A DNA stretch of 64,000 nt from Antarcticimicrobium sp040365005 (GCF_040365005.1 NZ_BAABWV010000003.1:1-64000), one strand, 5' to 3'; numbered from the stretch's first letter, positions 8,758 through 17,842 are shown. Notes: generated by a model from the sequence alone, not told the origin. Translations and numbers: made by a program.

Positions 8758-9633
8758 ATGAGCATTCAATCAGTCGGTGTGATCGGGGCGGGGCAGATGG
8801 GCAACGGCATCGCCCATGTTATGGCCTTGGCAGAGTATGACGTCGTTCTGTCCGACGTCAGCCAGGACGCGCTGAACAAGGCAATGGAGCTGATCGAGGG
8901 CAACCTGGCGCGGCAGGCCTCGCGCGGGAAGATCGCCGACGCGGCGGTCAAGGCGGCGGTGGGGCGGATCACCACGACGCTGGAGCTGTCCGATATCGGC
9001 GCAACCGACCTGGTCATCGAGGCCGCCACCGAGCGTGAGAGCGTGAAACAGGCGATCTTCGAGGATCTGCAGCCGCATCTGAAGGCCGACACGATCCTGA
9101 CGTCGAACACCTCGTCGATCTCGATCACCCGGCTGGCCAGCCGCACCGACCGCCCGGAACGCTTCATGGGGTTCCACTTCATGAACCCGGTGCCGGTGAT
9201 GCAACTGGTCGAGCTGATCCGCGGCATCGCCACCGATCAGCCCACCTACAAGGCCTGCCTCGAGGTGGTGGAACGGCTGGGCAAGACCGCCGCCAGCGCC
9301 GAGGATTTCCCCGGCTTCATCGTCAACCGCATCCTGATGCCGATGATCAACGAGGCGGTCTATACCCTGTACGAAGGGGTCGGCAACGTGAAGTCGATCG
9401 ACGAGTCGATGAAGCTGGGCGCGAACCACCCGATGGGGCCGCTGGAACTGGCCGATTTCATCGGGCTGGACACCTGCCTGGCGATCATGAACGTGCTGCA
9501 CGACGGGCTGGCCGATACCAAGTACCGCCCCTGCCCCCTGCTCACGAAATACGTCGAGGCCGGCTGGCTGGGCCGCAAGACGCAGCGGGGCTTTTACGAC
9601 TATCGCGGCGAGGCGCCGGTGCCGACCCGCTGA
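8758..9633 (+). CDS. hbdA: 3-hydroxybutyryl-CoA dehydrogenase
   Basis: This 291-residue NAD(P)-dependent dehydrogenase interconverts acetoacetyl-CoA and 3-hydroxybutyryl-CoA in short-chain acyl-CoA metabolism. The Rossmann motif GVIGAGQMGNGIAHV lies at the N-terminus. GFHFMNPVPVMQLVELI carries the catalytic His-Asn environment, and GFIVNRILMPMINEAVY begins the C-terminal dimerisation domain. The length matches single-domain Hbd/PaaH enzymes rather than the FadB fusion. The start at 8758 is preferred over an in-frame upstream start because the Rossmann strand begins there. The nearby etfBA suggests a shared role in acyl-CoA oxidation. Confidence 0.93.
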   Translation: MSIQSVGVIGAGQMGNGIAHVMALAEYDVVLSDVSQDALNKAMELIEGNLARQASRGKIADAAVKAAVGRITTTLELSDIGATDLVIEAATERESVKQAIFEDLQPHLKADTILTSNTSSISITRLASRTDRPERFMGFHFMNPVPVMQLVELIRGIATDQPTYKACLEVVERLGKTAASAEDFPGFIVNRILMPMINEAVYTLYEGVGNVKSIDESMKLGANHPMGPLELADFIGLDTCLAIMNVLHDGLADTKYRPCPLLTKYVEAGWLGRKTQRGFYDYRGEAPVPTR

Positions 9634-9675
9634 GGCCGGAAGACGGAGAGGGGCGAGCGCCCCCGCCCAGGTTCA

Positions 9676-12123
9676 TCAGGCGACGCGAACGATCTCCAGA
9701 TCGTCCGCCAATGGGCAGGTGAACCAGAAAACGGTTTCCTTGCCCGGATCGCTCTTGAAACCGACGGTGCCGCCCATGTCTTCGACCAAGCGGCGCGAAA
9801 TGCTCAAGCCCAATCCGGTGCCGCCCCGTTGACGGGTGTCGGAATTGTCCGCCTGCGAAAAGGGTTGGAATATCGTGCTGCGGAACTTTTCCGGTATGCC
9901 GGGGCCGACATTGGTGACCGAGATTTTCGCGTAGGCGTTCATGATTTCGGCGGTCAGCCGAACCGTCGTGTCGGGGTTCGAAAACTTGCAGGCGTTTGAC
10001 AACAGGTTGGAGATGATCTGATTGATCCGTTTCTTGTCGGCCCAGATGGTCCTGTCCGCCTCGGGCTCCACAACCTTGACCTCGACGTTCCACTGCGCGG
10101 CGTAGGGTTCGACCTGCTTCGAGGCAAGGGCCATGATCTCGTTCAGATTGACCGCTTCCATATCATGCTTCATTCCGCCGGCGTTGAGTTTTTCCAGATC
10201 CAGAATGTCGTTCACAAGGCTGAGAAGCCGGTCGGAATTCGACGCCGCGATATTGACCAGGCGATCGACGCCGGAAATCTCGACCCCTTTCAACTGGGCT
10301 TGCAAAAGCCCGATGGCACCTTTGATCGACGTCAGCGGCGTTCTGAGTTCATGGCTGACCGTTGCCACAAACTCGCGTTTCATCTGATCGAGCTTGAAAC
10401 GTTCCGTCACATCCGTCTGGATCCCGAGCATCCTGAGGGCGGTCCCGTCCGGGGCACGCTTGACCACGACGGCGTCCGACTCGATCCAGCGCCACTCATC
10501 CTTTTCCACGTTTACGCGGAAACGGGCCGTGGCGTGTTCGGTGTGACCCTTGATACAACGATCTTCGGCATTTTTCAGAATGACCAGATCATCCGGATGG
10601 ATCTTGGCCATCTGTTGTTGATAAGGATTTTTACATCCGGGCAGAGCCGGTATTTTCAGAGTCTTGAGCCAGACATCGGAAACAACCGAAGTCCTTGTCT
10701 CGAGGCAGATATCAAATACGCCGATATGAGCACTCATCAGGGCAAGGTTCCACCGTTGCTCGGCCTCCGCAATTTCCTGCGTGAGACGCTCACTCACCGT
10801 GATGTCACGCATCAAAAGGGCGATCCGCTCATCACCGTCCGCCGTGAACCAGGTTTTCCTTTCAATCTCGATTGTCAAAGGCTCACCGCCCCCCACCATC
10901 GGAGCGATAACCACTTTTGACCAACCGTCCCCCTCTTGCATGTCGAAATCCGGCAACAGGTCGCTGATCATTTCGCCATCCATTTTATCGGGACCATTCA
11001 GATGCGCCAGAAGTTTCAGCGCGGCCTCGTTGCAATGGATGATCTGCCCGGTCTTGGTCACTGACACGATGGAGAGCATCGCGTTCTCAAGGATGCAGCG
11101 GTTCTCCTGAACCTGGGTTTCCAGGTCTCGCGATTTTTGAGTGACGTCGGCGGAGATCGCAATATTCTTCCTGATCAAGACGTGCATGATCGTGCTCACC
11201 AGAGCGGTGATGAAAAGCCCCAATGCCAGGACAACCCATCTTGCACGGAAGGGCTGGATGGCGTCGAACTGGGGTGTGCTGGTCATCGACAGCGAGAAGG
11301 CTTGCCCGAACTTTTCGATCGACTGGTGAAACGCAAAATCAGGCGTCATGGCGGTGACGGCAGACGTGATTTCGAGAGGGTCGCGCAACGTATCCGCGCC
11401 GGCCTCCACATGCAGGGTCAGTAACTTGCCTTGCGACGGCGTCAGGTTCTTGAAGGCGTTTTCAATGTTCAACACGGCGAAGGCAAAACCCAAGAAGGCA
11501 TTCTTGTCTTGCGAAGAATTGAAGATTGGCTTGAGCAACAGGATCTGAGCGAAGCGATCTTGCAGCGACCGGCCAGGAAAGTGCACGGTCGCGAGTGTTT
11601 CCCCCGCCGCGCGTGCGCGTTTCGCGAGGGACAGGAGTTCGGAATCGCTGGAAAAATCCAAGCCCAGCAACTGCTCATGGCTTGCCAGTGGCTCGACATA
11701 TTGCACGATGAACTGGTCTTCCGCCGGCTTGGAGGATGTGGCGCTGCGCTTGTTCATCCCGCCGATGTATATGGGCCCACCGGCCCCGGCGCCGGGCCCC
11801 ACGCTGCCCGCCGATGCCAGGCCGATCCCATCAAGCACAGACAGATCACCGGGAATATCGAGGGACTTCGCATAGACCTCCATGTCGGAGGCCGTCACCA
11901 CGTCCGAGGCCATCACCAGACCGGAAACACCATCGAGTATACGATCATATTCCTCGAGCCGTCGTTCAACCGAGGTCAGGATTTGGTCTGCCAGGACCTG
12001 GAAGCTTTCCTCCGATCTGCCTTGTGCGATCTTGTGAACCAGGACAAATGACAGGTATGAGAGGCCGAGAAACAGGAGCAGGATGACTGCCTGGAACACT
12101 CTTGCGCGATGATGTGACGGCAT
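9676..12123 (-). CDS. Orphan sensor histidine kinase, CHASE-PAS-PAS
   Basis: The 815-residue kinase has a transmembrane helix near residues 9-27, a periplasmic region to about 285 that looks like a CHASE ligand-binding domain, and a second helix (WVVLALGLFITALVSTIMHV). A coiled stretch and two PAS modules follow, the second with a PAC-like WRWIESDAVVV. The kinase core has the H box VSHELRTPL (His about 590), N box ISNLLSNACKFS, and G boxes GPGIPEKF and GGTGLGLSISRRL. All catalytic motifs are intact. No response regulator is adjacent. The gene is more AT-rich than its surroundings, which suggests later acquisition or a lineage-specific gene. Confidence 0.9.
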   Translation of the reverse strand: MPSHHRARVFQAVILLLFLGLSYLSFVLVHKIAQGRSEESFQVLADQILTSVERRLEEYDRILDGVSGLVMASDVVTASDMEVYAKSLDIPGDLSVLDGIGLASAGSVGPGAGAGGPIYIGGMNKRSATSSKPAEDQFIVQYVEPLASHEQLLGLDFSSDSELLSLAKRARAAGETLATVHFPGRSLQDRFAQILLLKPIFNSSQDKNAFLGFAFAVLNIENAFKNLTPSQGKLLTLHVEAGADTLRDPLEITSAVTAMTPDFAFHQSIEKFGQAFSLSMTSTPQFDAIQPFRARWVVLALGLFITALVSTIMHVLIRKNIAISADVTQKSRDLETQVQENRCILENAMLSIVSVTKTGQIIHCNEAALKLLAHLNGPDKMDGEMISDLLPDFDMQEGDGWSKVVIAPMVGGGEPLTIEIERKTWFTADGDERIALLMRDITVSERLTQEIAEAEQRWNLALMSAHIGVFDICLETRTSVVSDVWLKTLKIPALPGCKNPYQQQMAKIHPDDLVILKNAEDRCIKGHTEHATARFRVNVEKDEWRWIESDAVVVKRAPDGTALRMLGIQTDVTERFKLDQMKREFVATVSHELRTPLTSIKGAIGLLQAQLKGVEISGVDRLVNIAASNSDRLLSLVNDILDLEKLNAGGMKHDMEAVNLNEIMALASKQVEPYAAQWNVEVKVVEPEADRTIWADKKRINQIISNLLSNACKFSNPDTTVRLTAEIMNAYAKISVTNVGPGIPEKFRSTIFQPFSQADNSDTRQRGGTGLGLSISRRLVEDMGGTVGFKSDPGKETVFWFTCPLADDLEIVRVA

Positions 12124-12405
12124 CTCTAACCTGCTGGGTTCTTGGCGTTTTTGAATCGCGGAGCAGCTTTGGCGATCTGATATCGCTCCACCGTGGTCTT
12201 GGTTGAGTAGCGTTCATAAAATAGTTGGGAATGTGGCAACAATAGGATCATGGTGAGGCCGGGGGCCAAGTTGCCCCGCCCTCTTCGCGCGATTCAGCGC
12301 CCCTGGATCCGAGACGCCCAACAAGATGCGGTCATTGCAGTTGCCGCCACATACCCGGAGTATTTCAGGCCAGAAAGAGACCGGGGGCGCTCTGCGCGGC
12401 GATGT
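12124..12405. other. 282-base intergenic region before the kinase
   Basis: This gap holds the 5' side of the CHASE kinase (minus strand) and the 3' side of the acyltransferase gene. The half nearest the kinase is AT-rich (around 12210-12245) and probably contains its promoter, but no clean -35/-10 pair stands out. I see no coding potential or strong hairpin. Confidence 0.3.
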
Positions 12406-13323
12406 TCAGGAGGAGGAGGAGCCCAGCGACAGCGTATGCTCACGCAGCCAGGCCATGAAGCCGCGCGGGTCGGTCGCCAGCCGGGCCATCTGTTCGTCGG
12501 TCAACGGAGCGCCGACCACCGGCGCCTGCGGCTTGTTGCAGGAGCGCACGATTTCATGCAGCAGGAGCCCCTGGCGCAGGATCGGCGAGACCTGGCAGGC
12601 GATCTGGTAGGCGCGCGAGTTGCGGCCCGGGAAATAGATCGGGACCACGCGCGCGCCGGACTTGCGGATCATCTTGGCGGTGAACACGTGCCATTCCCGC
12701 TCGACCGGCGGGCCCATCCAGGTATCCGCCGACATCACCACGCCGGACGGGAACAGCGCGACCACCCCGCCCTGGCCCAGCACGTCCATCGCGTTGGCGC
12801 GCATCTCGACCATCTTGCGTTGGGCGTCGGGATCATGCGGAAAGGGAACCGGGATCATGAAGGAGGTCGCGGCCTCGTCCAGCCCGGTGAGGACCGAGCG
12901 GGTCAGGATGCGGTAGTCGAGGCGCACCCGACCGATCAACTCGGCGAGGATCATGCCGTCGACCATGCCGTGCGGATGGTTGGCCACTACCACGACGGGG
13001 CCGTCGGCGGGGATGTTGGCCAGCTGCTCGACCGGGGTCTGCAGGTCGATCCCCATGACGTCGAGCGCCCCGCGCCAGAACTTCTGCCCGCGAAAGTCGG
13101 AGTTCATCTTCTCGAACTTGTCGACCATGCGCAGGATCGACAGCTTGCCGGTCGCCCATTCCATCGCCTTGATGGCGAAGGAGGTCCAGGGATCGTCGAA
13201 GGAATTGGCGTAGGTCAGGGTGCGACGGTCATAGACCTCGCCCTGCGGCGTCGGCTCGGGATTGGCAGAAAGCCTCGTGTTGCTGTTGTGCGCGGTCTCG
13301 ACCAATTTATATTTCCCGTTCAT
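12406..13323 (-). CDS. PlsC-like lysophospholipid acyltransferase family protein
   Basis: The 305-residue protein contains VVVANHPHGMVDGMILAEL, the histidine-aspartate catalytic block of the PlsC superfamily, here with five residues between His and Asp as in the hemolysin/OlsA-like branch. Later blocks ALFPSGVV and ARVVPIYFPGRNSRAYQIA match the family's substrate and acyl-binding blocks. It probably transfers an acyl group to a lyso-lipid at the inner membrane; the acceptor is unknown. It is last in the minus-strand run that starts at chvI, only about 20 bases after HPr. Confidence 0.82.
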   Translation of the reverse strand: MNGKYKLVETAHNSNTRLSANPEPTPQGEVYDRRTLTYANSFDDPWTSFAIKAMEWATGKLSILRMVDKFEKMNSDFRGQKFWRGALDVMGIDLQTPVEQLANIPADGPVVVVANHPHGMVDGMILAELIGRVRLDYRILTRSVLTGLDEAATSFMIPVPFPHDPDAQRKMVEMRANAMDVLGQGGVVALFPSGVVMSADTWMGPPVEREWHVFTAKMIRKSGARVVPIYFPGRNSRAYQIACQVSPILRQGLLLHEIVRSCNKPQAPVVGAPLTDEQMARLATDPRGFMAWLREHTLSLGSSSS

Positions 13324-13346
13324 CGCAGCGCGTGCCGGCGGCGGCG

Positions 13347-13616
13347 TCAGTAGTCTTCGCCGAACCTGTCGGCCACCAGCGCCTCAAGCGCAGCGGCCAG
13401 CGCCTCAGCATCCGGCCCGGACGTCTCGACGTCAATAGTCGTTCCCTTGGACGCTGCCAACATCAAAAGCCCCATGATGCTGTCGCCCGAAGCGGTCAAA
13501 CCGTCGCGCATCACCTCGGCCTGGGCATCAAAGCCTTCGACGACCTCGACCAGCTTGGCCGAAGCGCGGGCATGCAGCCCCTTTTCATTGGAGATTTTCA
13601 GTGTGCGTCGGGTCAT
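13347..13616 (-). CDS. ptsH: Phosphocarrier protein HPr
   Basis: The 89-residue HPr has the phosphohistidine site in GLHARAS (His15) and a serine at position 46 in GDSIMGLLMLA, the residue modified by HPr kinase. Both phosphorylation sites are thus present, which agrees with hprK four genes upstream. HPr normally takes phosphate from enzyme I, which is not in this window, and passes it to EIIA proteins such as the one encoded just upstream. In this cluster it is likely a signalling protein and not a sugar-transport component. Confidence 0.95.
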   Translation of the reverse strand: MTRRTLKISNEKGLHARASAKLVEVVEGFDAQAEVMRDGLTASGDSIMGLLMLAASKGTTIDVETSGPDAEALAAALEALVADRFGEDY

Positions 13617-13625
13617 TTGGCGGGC

Positions 13626-14024
13626 TCAGACTTCGTTCGGGCCGATATTGCGGCTGTTGATATACTTGCGGCCCGCCTCCATGGCAGTGCGCACGGCGTC
13701 GCCCACGGACAAGTGGCGGCTTTTTGCCAGTTTGATCAGCATCGGAAGGTTGGCCCCGTAGAGAATCCTCCGGTCGGAGGGCGCACAGGCGCGCAGGCTG
13801 AGGTTGGAGGGCGAGCCGCCGAACAGGTCGGTCACGATCACCACGCCATCGCCGGCATCCACCGAGTCGGCGGCAGCGCAGATTTCACGCTGCTTGGCAT
13901 CGCGGTCATGGTCGGGCTCGATCGACACGGCGACCAGGCCCGGCTGTTTGCCGATCACATGCTCCACGGCGGCCAGGTATTCCCTGGCCAGTCCACCATG
14001 CGCGACAATAACGATCCCGATCAT
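13626..14024 (-). CDS. Mannose-type PTS EIIA protein
   Basis: This 132-residue EIIA domain of the mannose/DhaM superfamily starts MIGIVIVAHGG, where His9 is the expected phosphorylation site. TDLFGGSPSNLSL is the conserved family block. No EIIB, EIIC or EIID gene is nearby, so it most likely works as a phospho-relay sensor. The frame is open upstream, but the start at 14024 places the family N-terminus exactly and leaves 22 bases to rapZ. HPr follows nine bases downstream. Confidence 0.92.
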   Translation of the reverse strand: MIGIVIVAHGGLAREYLAAVEHVIGKQPGLVAVSIEPDHDRDAKQREICAAADSVDAGDGVVIVTDLFGGSPSNLSLRACAPSDRRILYGANLPMLIKLAKSRHLSVGDAVRTAMEAGRKYINSRNIGPNEV

Positions 14025-14046
14025 CCGGTGCGCAACCCCCGGCCCC

Positions 14047-14931
14047 TCATTCATTCCGCTGGCTGTCCAGCTCGCGATGCCTAATTGACACTGGGCGTCC
14101 GCCGTCCGCAAGGGCCTTGGCCATGGATTCCGCCAGCACGACCGATCGGTGTTGTCCGCCGGTACAGCCGAACCCGATGGACAGGTGCGACTTGCCCTCT
14201 TCTGTATAGGCCGGCAGCAGCAGCCGGGTAAGGTCGAGCACGCGGTCGAAGAACGGATCGAACCGGGGATCGGCGGTGACATGGGCAACGACGCGCCTGT
14301 CGCGCCCGTCGCAGGAGCGAAGCTCGGGCACCCAGTAGGGATTGGAGAGAAAGCGGCAGTCGAACACCATGTCGATGCCGCGCGGCAGCCCGCGCTTGTA
14401 GGAAAAGCTGTGCACCGTCAGCGCCAGCTGCCCGTCGCCGTCCGGGGCGAACCAGCCTTCGGTCTCGGCACGCAGTTGATGCGGGGTCAGATCGCTGGTG
14501 TCGATCAGCACGTCGGCACGGTCGCGAACCGGTGCCAGCAGGTCCAGCTCGCGCCGGATGCCGACCTGGGGGCTTTCGGCCGGGGCCAGCGGGTGGCGGC
14601 GCCGGGTTTCGGAAAAGCGGCGGATCAAGACGTCTTCGCCGCAATCGAGATAGAGCACGGTGGGATCGACATCGGATCGGGCGGCCAGCGTTTCGATCAG
14701 GTCGAGCAGCCCGCCGGTAGAGAAATCCCGATTGCGCGGGTCGATCCCCAGCGCCAGCGGGCGCACCGGGCGCGGCCCGTCGAGCAGCAAGGGCACCAGC
14801 CGCAGCGGCAGGTTGTCGATCGCCTCGAACCCGAGATCCTCGAGCGCGTGGATCGCGGTGGAGCGCCCGGCGCCAGAGGGGCCCGTCACCAGGACAAGGC
14901 GCACGGGGGAGGATTGGGTCGCGGTCATCAT
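14047..14931 (-). CDS. rapZ: RapZ-family nucleotide-binding protein
   Basis: The 294-residue protein belongs to the RapZ/YvcJ family. The P-loop is GPSGAGRST (residues 17-25), with Arg in place of the usual Walker A lysine. Other family blocks are LEDLGFEAIDNLPLRLVP, FSYKRGLPRGIDMVFDCRFL, NPYWVPELR and the C-terminal GCTGGQHRSVVLAE. In enterobacteria RapZ delivers the sRNA GlmZ to RNase E; that sRNA is not known in alphaproteobacteria, so the target here is uncertain. It sits between hprK and EIIA, seven bases after hprK. Confidence 0.92.
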   Translation of the reverse strand: MMTATQSSPVRLVLVTGPSGAGRSTAIHALEDLGFEAIDNLPLRLVPLLLDGPRPVRPLALGIDPRNRDFSTGGLLDLIETLAARSDVDPTVLYLDCGEDVLIRRFSETRRRHPLAPAESPQVGIRRELDLLAPVRDRADVLIDTSDLTPHQLRAETEGWFAPDGDGQLALTVHSFSYKRGLPRGIDMVFDCRFLSNPYWVPELRSCDGRDRRVVAHVTADPRFDPFFDRVLDLTRLLLPAYTEEGKSHLSIGFGCTGGQHRSVVLAESMAKALADGGRPVSIRHRELDSQRNE

Positions 14932-14938
14932 GTCGTCA

Positions 14939-15388
14939 TCACAGGGTTCGCTGGCCGGTCTTGAGGAATTGAACGAGTGCCGCAGGAAAATGTGGCGCCT
15001 CGACCCGGAAAAGCAAGATCACGGGCCGCCCCAGCAGATCACGGTGGCGCGCGGGCGGCAAGCGGTCGGTCTCGTCCCGGTCAAGGTCGAGCAAGGCAAA
15101 GACCGGGATCGGGCCGGTCGGATCGGCGTGCAGCAGGCCGAGGCCGCGCGCCTCGACCATGCCGGAGATGGCGGGTGGGGCAGCGGCCAGCACCGCGTCC
15201 CCGGAGCGGCGCAGTGCGACACGGTCGTCGGCGACCAGGGTCGCGCCCAGTGCCATCATGCGCAGCGCCAGCGACGACTTGCCCCGCCCGGAGGCCCCGG
15301 CGATCAGCAGCCCGCGCCCGGCGAGCGCCACGCAGGAGGCATGCAGGATGGTGTCCGGCGGATCGGGGGGGCCAGCGGGCGCGGCCAC
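14939..15388 (-). CDS. hprK: HPr kinase/phosphorylase, short alphaproteobacterial form
   Basis: At 149 residues this protein matches only the C-terminal catalytic half of Gram-positive HprK, as is usual in alphaproteobacteria. The Walker A motif is GASGRGKSS (residues 31-39), followed by LVADDRVAL, the acid-rich catalytic region. It phosphorylates and dephosphorylates the seryl site of HPr. The start is GTG, four bases after the chvG stop, so it is coupled to the ChvGI two-component genes. Having HprK and HPr Ser46 in one cluster supports a working regulatory branch. Confidence 0.92.
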   Translation of the reverse strand: MAAPAGPPDPPDTILHASCVALAGRGLLIAGASGRGKSSLALRMMALGATLVADDRVALRRSGDAVLAAAPPAISGMVEARGLGLLHADPTGPIPVFALLDLDRDETDRLPPARHRDLLGRPVILLFRVEAPHFPAALVQFLKTGQRTL

Positions 15389-15392
15389 GGGC

Positions 15393-17108
15393 CTAGACCG
15401 GCAGGCCCACGACGAAGCGGGCGCCCAGCGGCTCGGAGGCGACGTCGGCCTCGGTCGGGCGGATGTTCTCGGCCCAGATGACGCCGCCGTGCGCCTCGAC
15501 GATCTGCTTGGAGATCGCCAGCCCCAGCCCGGAGTTGTTGCCGAAATGCTCTTCCGGGCGCTGCGAATAGAACCGCTTGAAGATCTTGCTCAGCGCCTCT
15601 TCGGGGATGCCGGGGCCGGTATCCTCGACCACCACCAGAACCCGGTTCTGCCGTTTGCGGGCCCAGACGCGGATTGCGTCGCCCTCTTCGCAGAACGAGA
15701 TCGCGTTGGTGATCAGGTTGACGAAGACCTGCGCCAGCCGGGCCTCGAGCCCCTGGATGGCGACCGGATCGTCGGGCAGATCAGTGATATAGTCGATGCC
15801 CTTGGCACGGGCGTCCTCGCCCAGGTACTGGTTCAGGTTAGACAGCATGGCGAGGAGGTCGAAACGCTCTTCCTCCTCCTTGACCAGTTCGGCATCGAGG
15901 CGCGAGGCGTTGGAAATGTCGCTGACCAGCCGGTCGAGGCGTCGGACGTCGTGTTCGATCACGTCGAGCAGCTTGTCGCGCTGGTCCTCGCGCTTGACCA
16001 TGCGCAGGGTGCCCACGGCGGATTGGAGGCTGGCCAGCGGGTTCTTGATCTCATGCGCGACGTCGGCGGCGAATTGCTCGTTGCCGTCGATGCGGTGATA
16101 CAGCGCCGTGACCATGCCGCGCAGCGCCCGGGACAGGCGGCCGATCTCGTCGGGGCGCGCGGTCAGGTCGGGGATGCGGACGCGGCCCGGGTTCATCTTG
16201 CGCGCGTTGCGATCCCGGCCCAGTTCGGCGGCCTCGGCAAGGTCGGCCAGCGGGTTGGCGATGGTCGAGGCCAGCACCAGGCTGAGCCCGACAGAGACCA
16301 GCAGCGCGACGATGAACATCTCCAGCACGCGTTCGCGCGCGGCGCGGACCAGCGCGTCGACCTCGCCCGCCGGGTTGACCACGGCGATGGCGCCGACCAC
16401 GGTGCCGCCCTGCAGGATCGGGGTGACGGCGGCCAGTTCGGTGGCCCTGGTGCCATCCTGCAACGTCGAGACCCCGGTTTCGCCGCCCTCAAGCGCGGTC
16501 GGCAGCACCGGGCGCAGCCGCGTCTCGATCGCGGCGGGCGTCACGGCCTCATGCGCGGAGGAGAACAGCCCGGCAACGGCGCTCCACAGGGCCGAAAGAC
16601 CGTCGCTGATCAGGGTGCGGCGCGCCTCGGGCGCGGTCGCGGCGGGATCCGGCAGGCCCGCACCGGTGCCCAGCGTCTTGCCCACCACGTTGCCGGCAGG
16701 ATCGAACACCACCACCTCGACCCCGTCGCGCAGGCTGAGCGCGGCCAGCGTCTCGGGCACGTCAATGCCGTCGCCGGCGGCCAGGTTGACCGGCCCGCGC
16801 GCGGGCAGTTGCGCCTCGAACACATTGGCGACCAGCCGCGCCTCGCCCGCCAGCGCATCGGCACGTTGGGCAACCAGGCTATCGCGCGAAGTGTTGAGAT
16901 AGAGCAGGCCGGCGACCAATAGGATCAGTGCGATCAGGTTGAAGACGATGATCTTGCGGGTCAGCGGCGAGCCGCGCAGCGAGAAAAAGCCGCGCCGGTC
17001 CCGGTTCGCACGCATTTCGGCAGCCATGGTTTCGCGCGGGGCGACCCAATCGTCGCCCAGCACGACATCGCCGTCGTGATGCATCTGTGTGGCACCAGTG
17101 TCGCGCAC
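15393..17108 (-). CDS. chvG: ChvG-type sensor histidine kinase
   Basis: The 571-residue kinase has a cytoplasmic N-terminus, a transmembrane helix near residues 53-70 (IIVFNLIALILLVAGLLYL), a periplasmic sensing domain, a second helix and HAMP region (FIVALLVSVGLSLVLA), then the kinase core. The H box is DVAHEIKNPLASLQ, and the N and G boxes LVNLITNAISF, DTGPGIPEEA and GLGLAISKQIVE are intact. ChvG (ExoS, BatS) senses acid or envelope stress in related bacteria and signals to ChvI. It lies 32 bases after chvI. Confidence 0.94.
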   Translation of the reverse strand: MRDTGATQMHHDGDVVLGDDWVAPRETMAAEMRANRDRRGFFSLRGSPLTRKIIVFNLIALILLVAGLLYLNTSRDSLVAQRADALAGEARLVANVFEAQLPARGPVNLAAGDGIDVPETLAALSLRDGVEVVVFDPAGNVVGKTLGTGAGLPDPAATAPEARRTLISDGLSALWSAVAGLFSSAHEAVTPAAIETRLRPVLPTALEGGETGVSTLQDGTRATELAAVTPILQGGTVVGAIAVVNPAGEVDALVRAARERVLEMFIVALLVSVGLSLVLASTIANPLADLAEAAELGRDRNARKMNPGRVRIPDLTARPDEIGRLSRALRGMVTALYHRIDGNEQFAADVAHEIKNPLASLQSAVGTLRMVKREDQRDKLLDVIEHDVRRLDRLVSDISNASRLDAELVKEEEERFDLLAMLSNLNQYLGEDARAKGIDYITDLPDDPVAIQGLEARLAQVFVNLITNAISFCEEGDAIRVWARKRQNRVLVVVEDTGPGIPEEALSKIFKRFYSQRPEEHFGNNSGLGLAISKQIVEAHGGVIWAENIRPTEADVASEPLGARFVVGLPV

Positions 17109-17140
17109 GTCAACCCTTTCGATACCGGCCGGAACGGCCC

Positions 17141-17842
17141 CTAGTCCTCGTTGTAGCGGTAGCCGATCCCGTAGAGCGTCTCGATCGCCGAGAAGTCCGG
17201 GTCGGCGCTGCGCATCTTCTTGCGCAGCCGCTTGATGTGGCTGTCGATGGTGCGGTCGTCGACATAGACCTGATCATCATAGGCCACGTCCATCAGCTGA
17301 TCGCGGCTTTTCACGAAGCCGGGACGCTGCGCCAGCGCCTGCAGCAGCAGGAACTCGGTCACCGTCAGCGACACGTCCTTGCCCTTCCACGCGACCGAGT
17401 GGCGCAGCGGATCCATGCGCAGGTCGCCGCGCTCCATCACGTTGGCCTCGGGGCTGGTGCCGTCCGCATCGCCCGCCACCGCCTCCTGGCGGCGCAGAAG
17501 GGCGCGGATGCGCTCGACCAGAAGCCGTTGCGAGAACGGCTTTTTCACATAGTCGTCGGCGCCCATGCGCAGGCCGAGCACCTCGTCGATCTCGTCGTCC
17601 TTGGAGGTCAGGAAGATGACCGGCATCTGGGTCTTCTGCCGCAGCCGCTGGAGCAGGTCCATGCCGTCCATGCGCGGCATCTTGATGTCCAGCACCGCCA
17701 TGTCCGGCAGCTTCTTGTTGAAGGCGTCGAGCGCCTGTTGCCCGTCGTTGTAGGTTTCGACCTCGAACCCCTCGGCCTCGAGTGTCATGGAAACCGACGT
17801 CAGAATATTCCTGTCGTCGTCAACCAGTGCGATCTTTGACAT
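17141..17842 (-). CDS. chvI: ChvI-type response regulator
   Basis: This OmpR-family regulator has 233 residues. The receiver domain has the acidic pair in VDDDR (Asp8-10), the phosphorylation site Asp52 in VLDIKMPRMDG, Thr in FLTSKDD and Lys in YVKKPF. The C-terminal winged helix ends with DDRTIDSHIKRLRKKM and YGIGYRY. The chosen start gives the receiver N-terminus MSKIALVDDD. In rhizobia and agrobacteria ChvI controls envelope and central carbon genes including pckA, which lies divergently here. Confidence 0.96.
   Translation of the reverse strand: MSKIALVDDDRNILTSVSMTLEAEGFEVETYNDGQQALDAFNKKLPDMAVLDIKMPRMDGMDLLQRLRQKTQMPVIFLTSKDDEIDEVLGLRMGADDYVKKPFSQRLLVERIRALLRRQEAVAGDADGTSPEANVMERGDLRMDPLRHSVAWKGKDVSLTVTEFLLLQALAQRPGFVKSRDQLMDVAYDDQVYVDDRTIDSHIKRLRKKMRSADPDFSAIETLYGIGYRYNED

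Noticed and set aside
9650..9663. Hairpin GGGGCG-AG-CGCCCC after 3-hydroxybutyryl-CoA dehydrogenase
   Set aside because: The loop is only two bases and no T tail follows, so a terminator call is not supported.
15159..16922. Long open frame antisense to chvG
   Set aside because: The reverse strand of a GC-rich kinase gene; no domain, and chvG is clearly coding.
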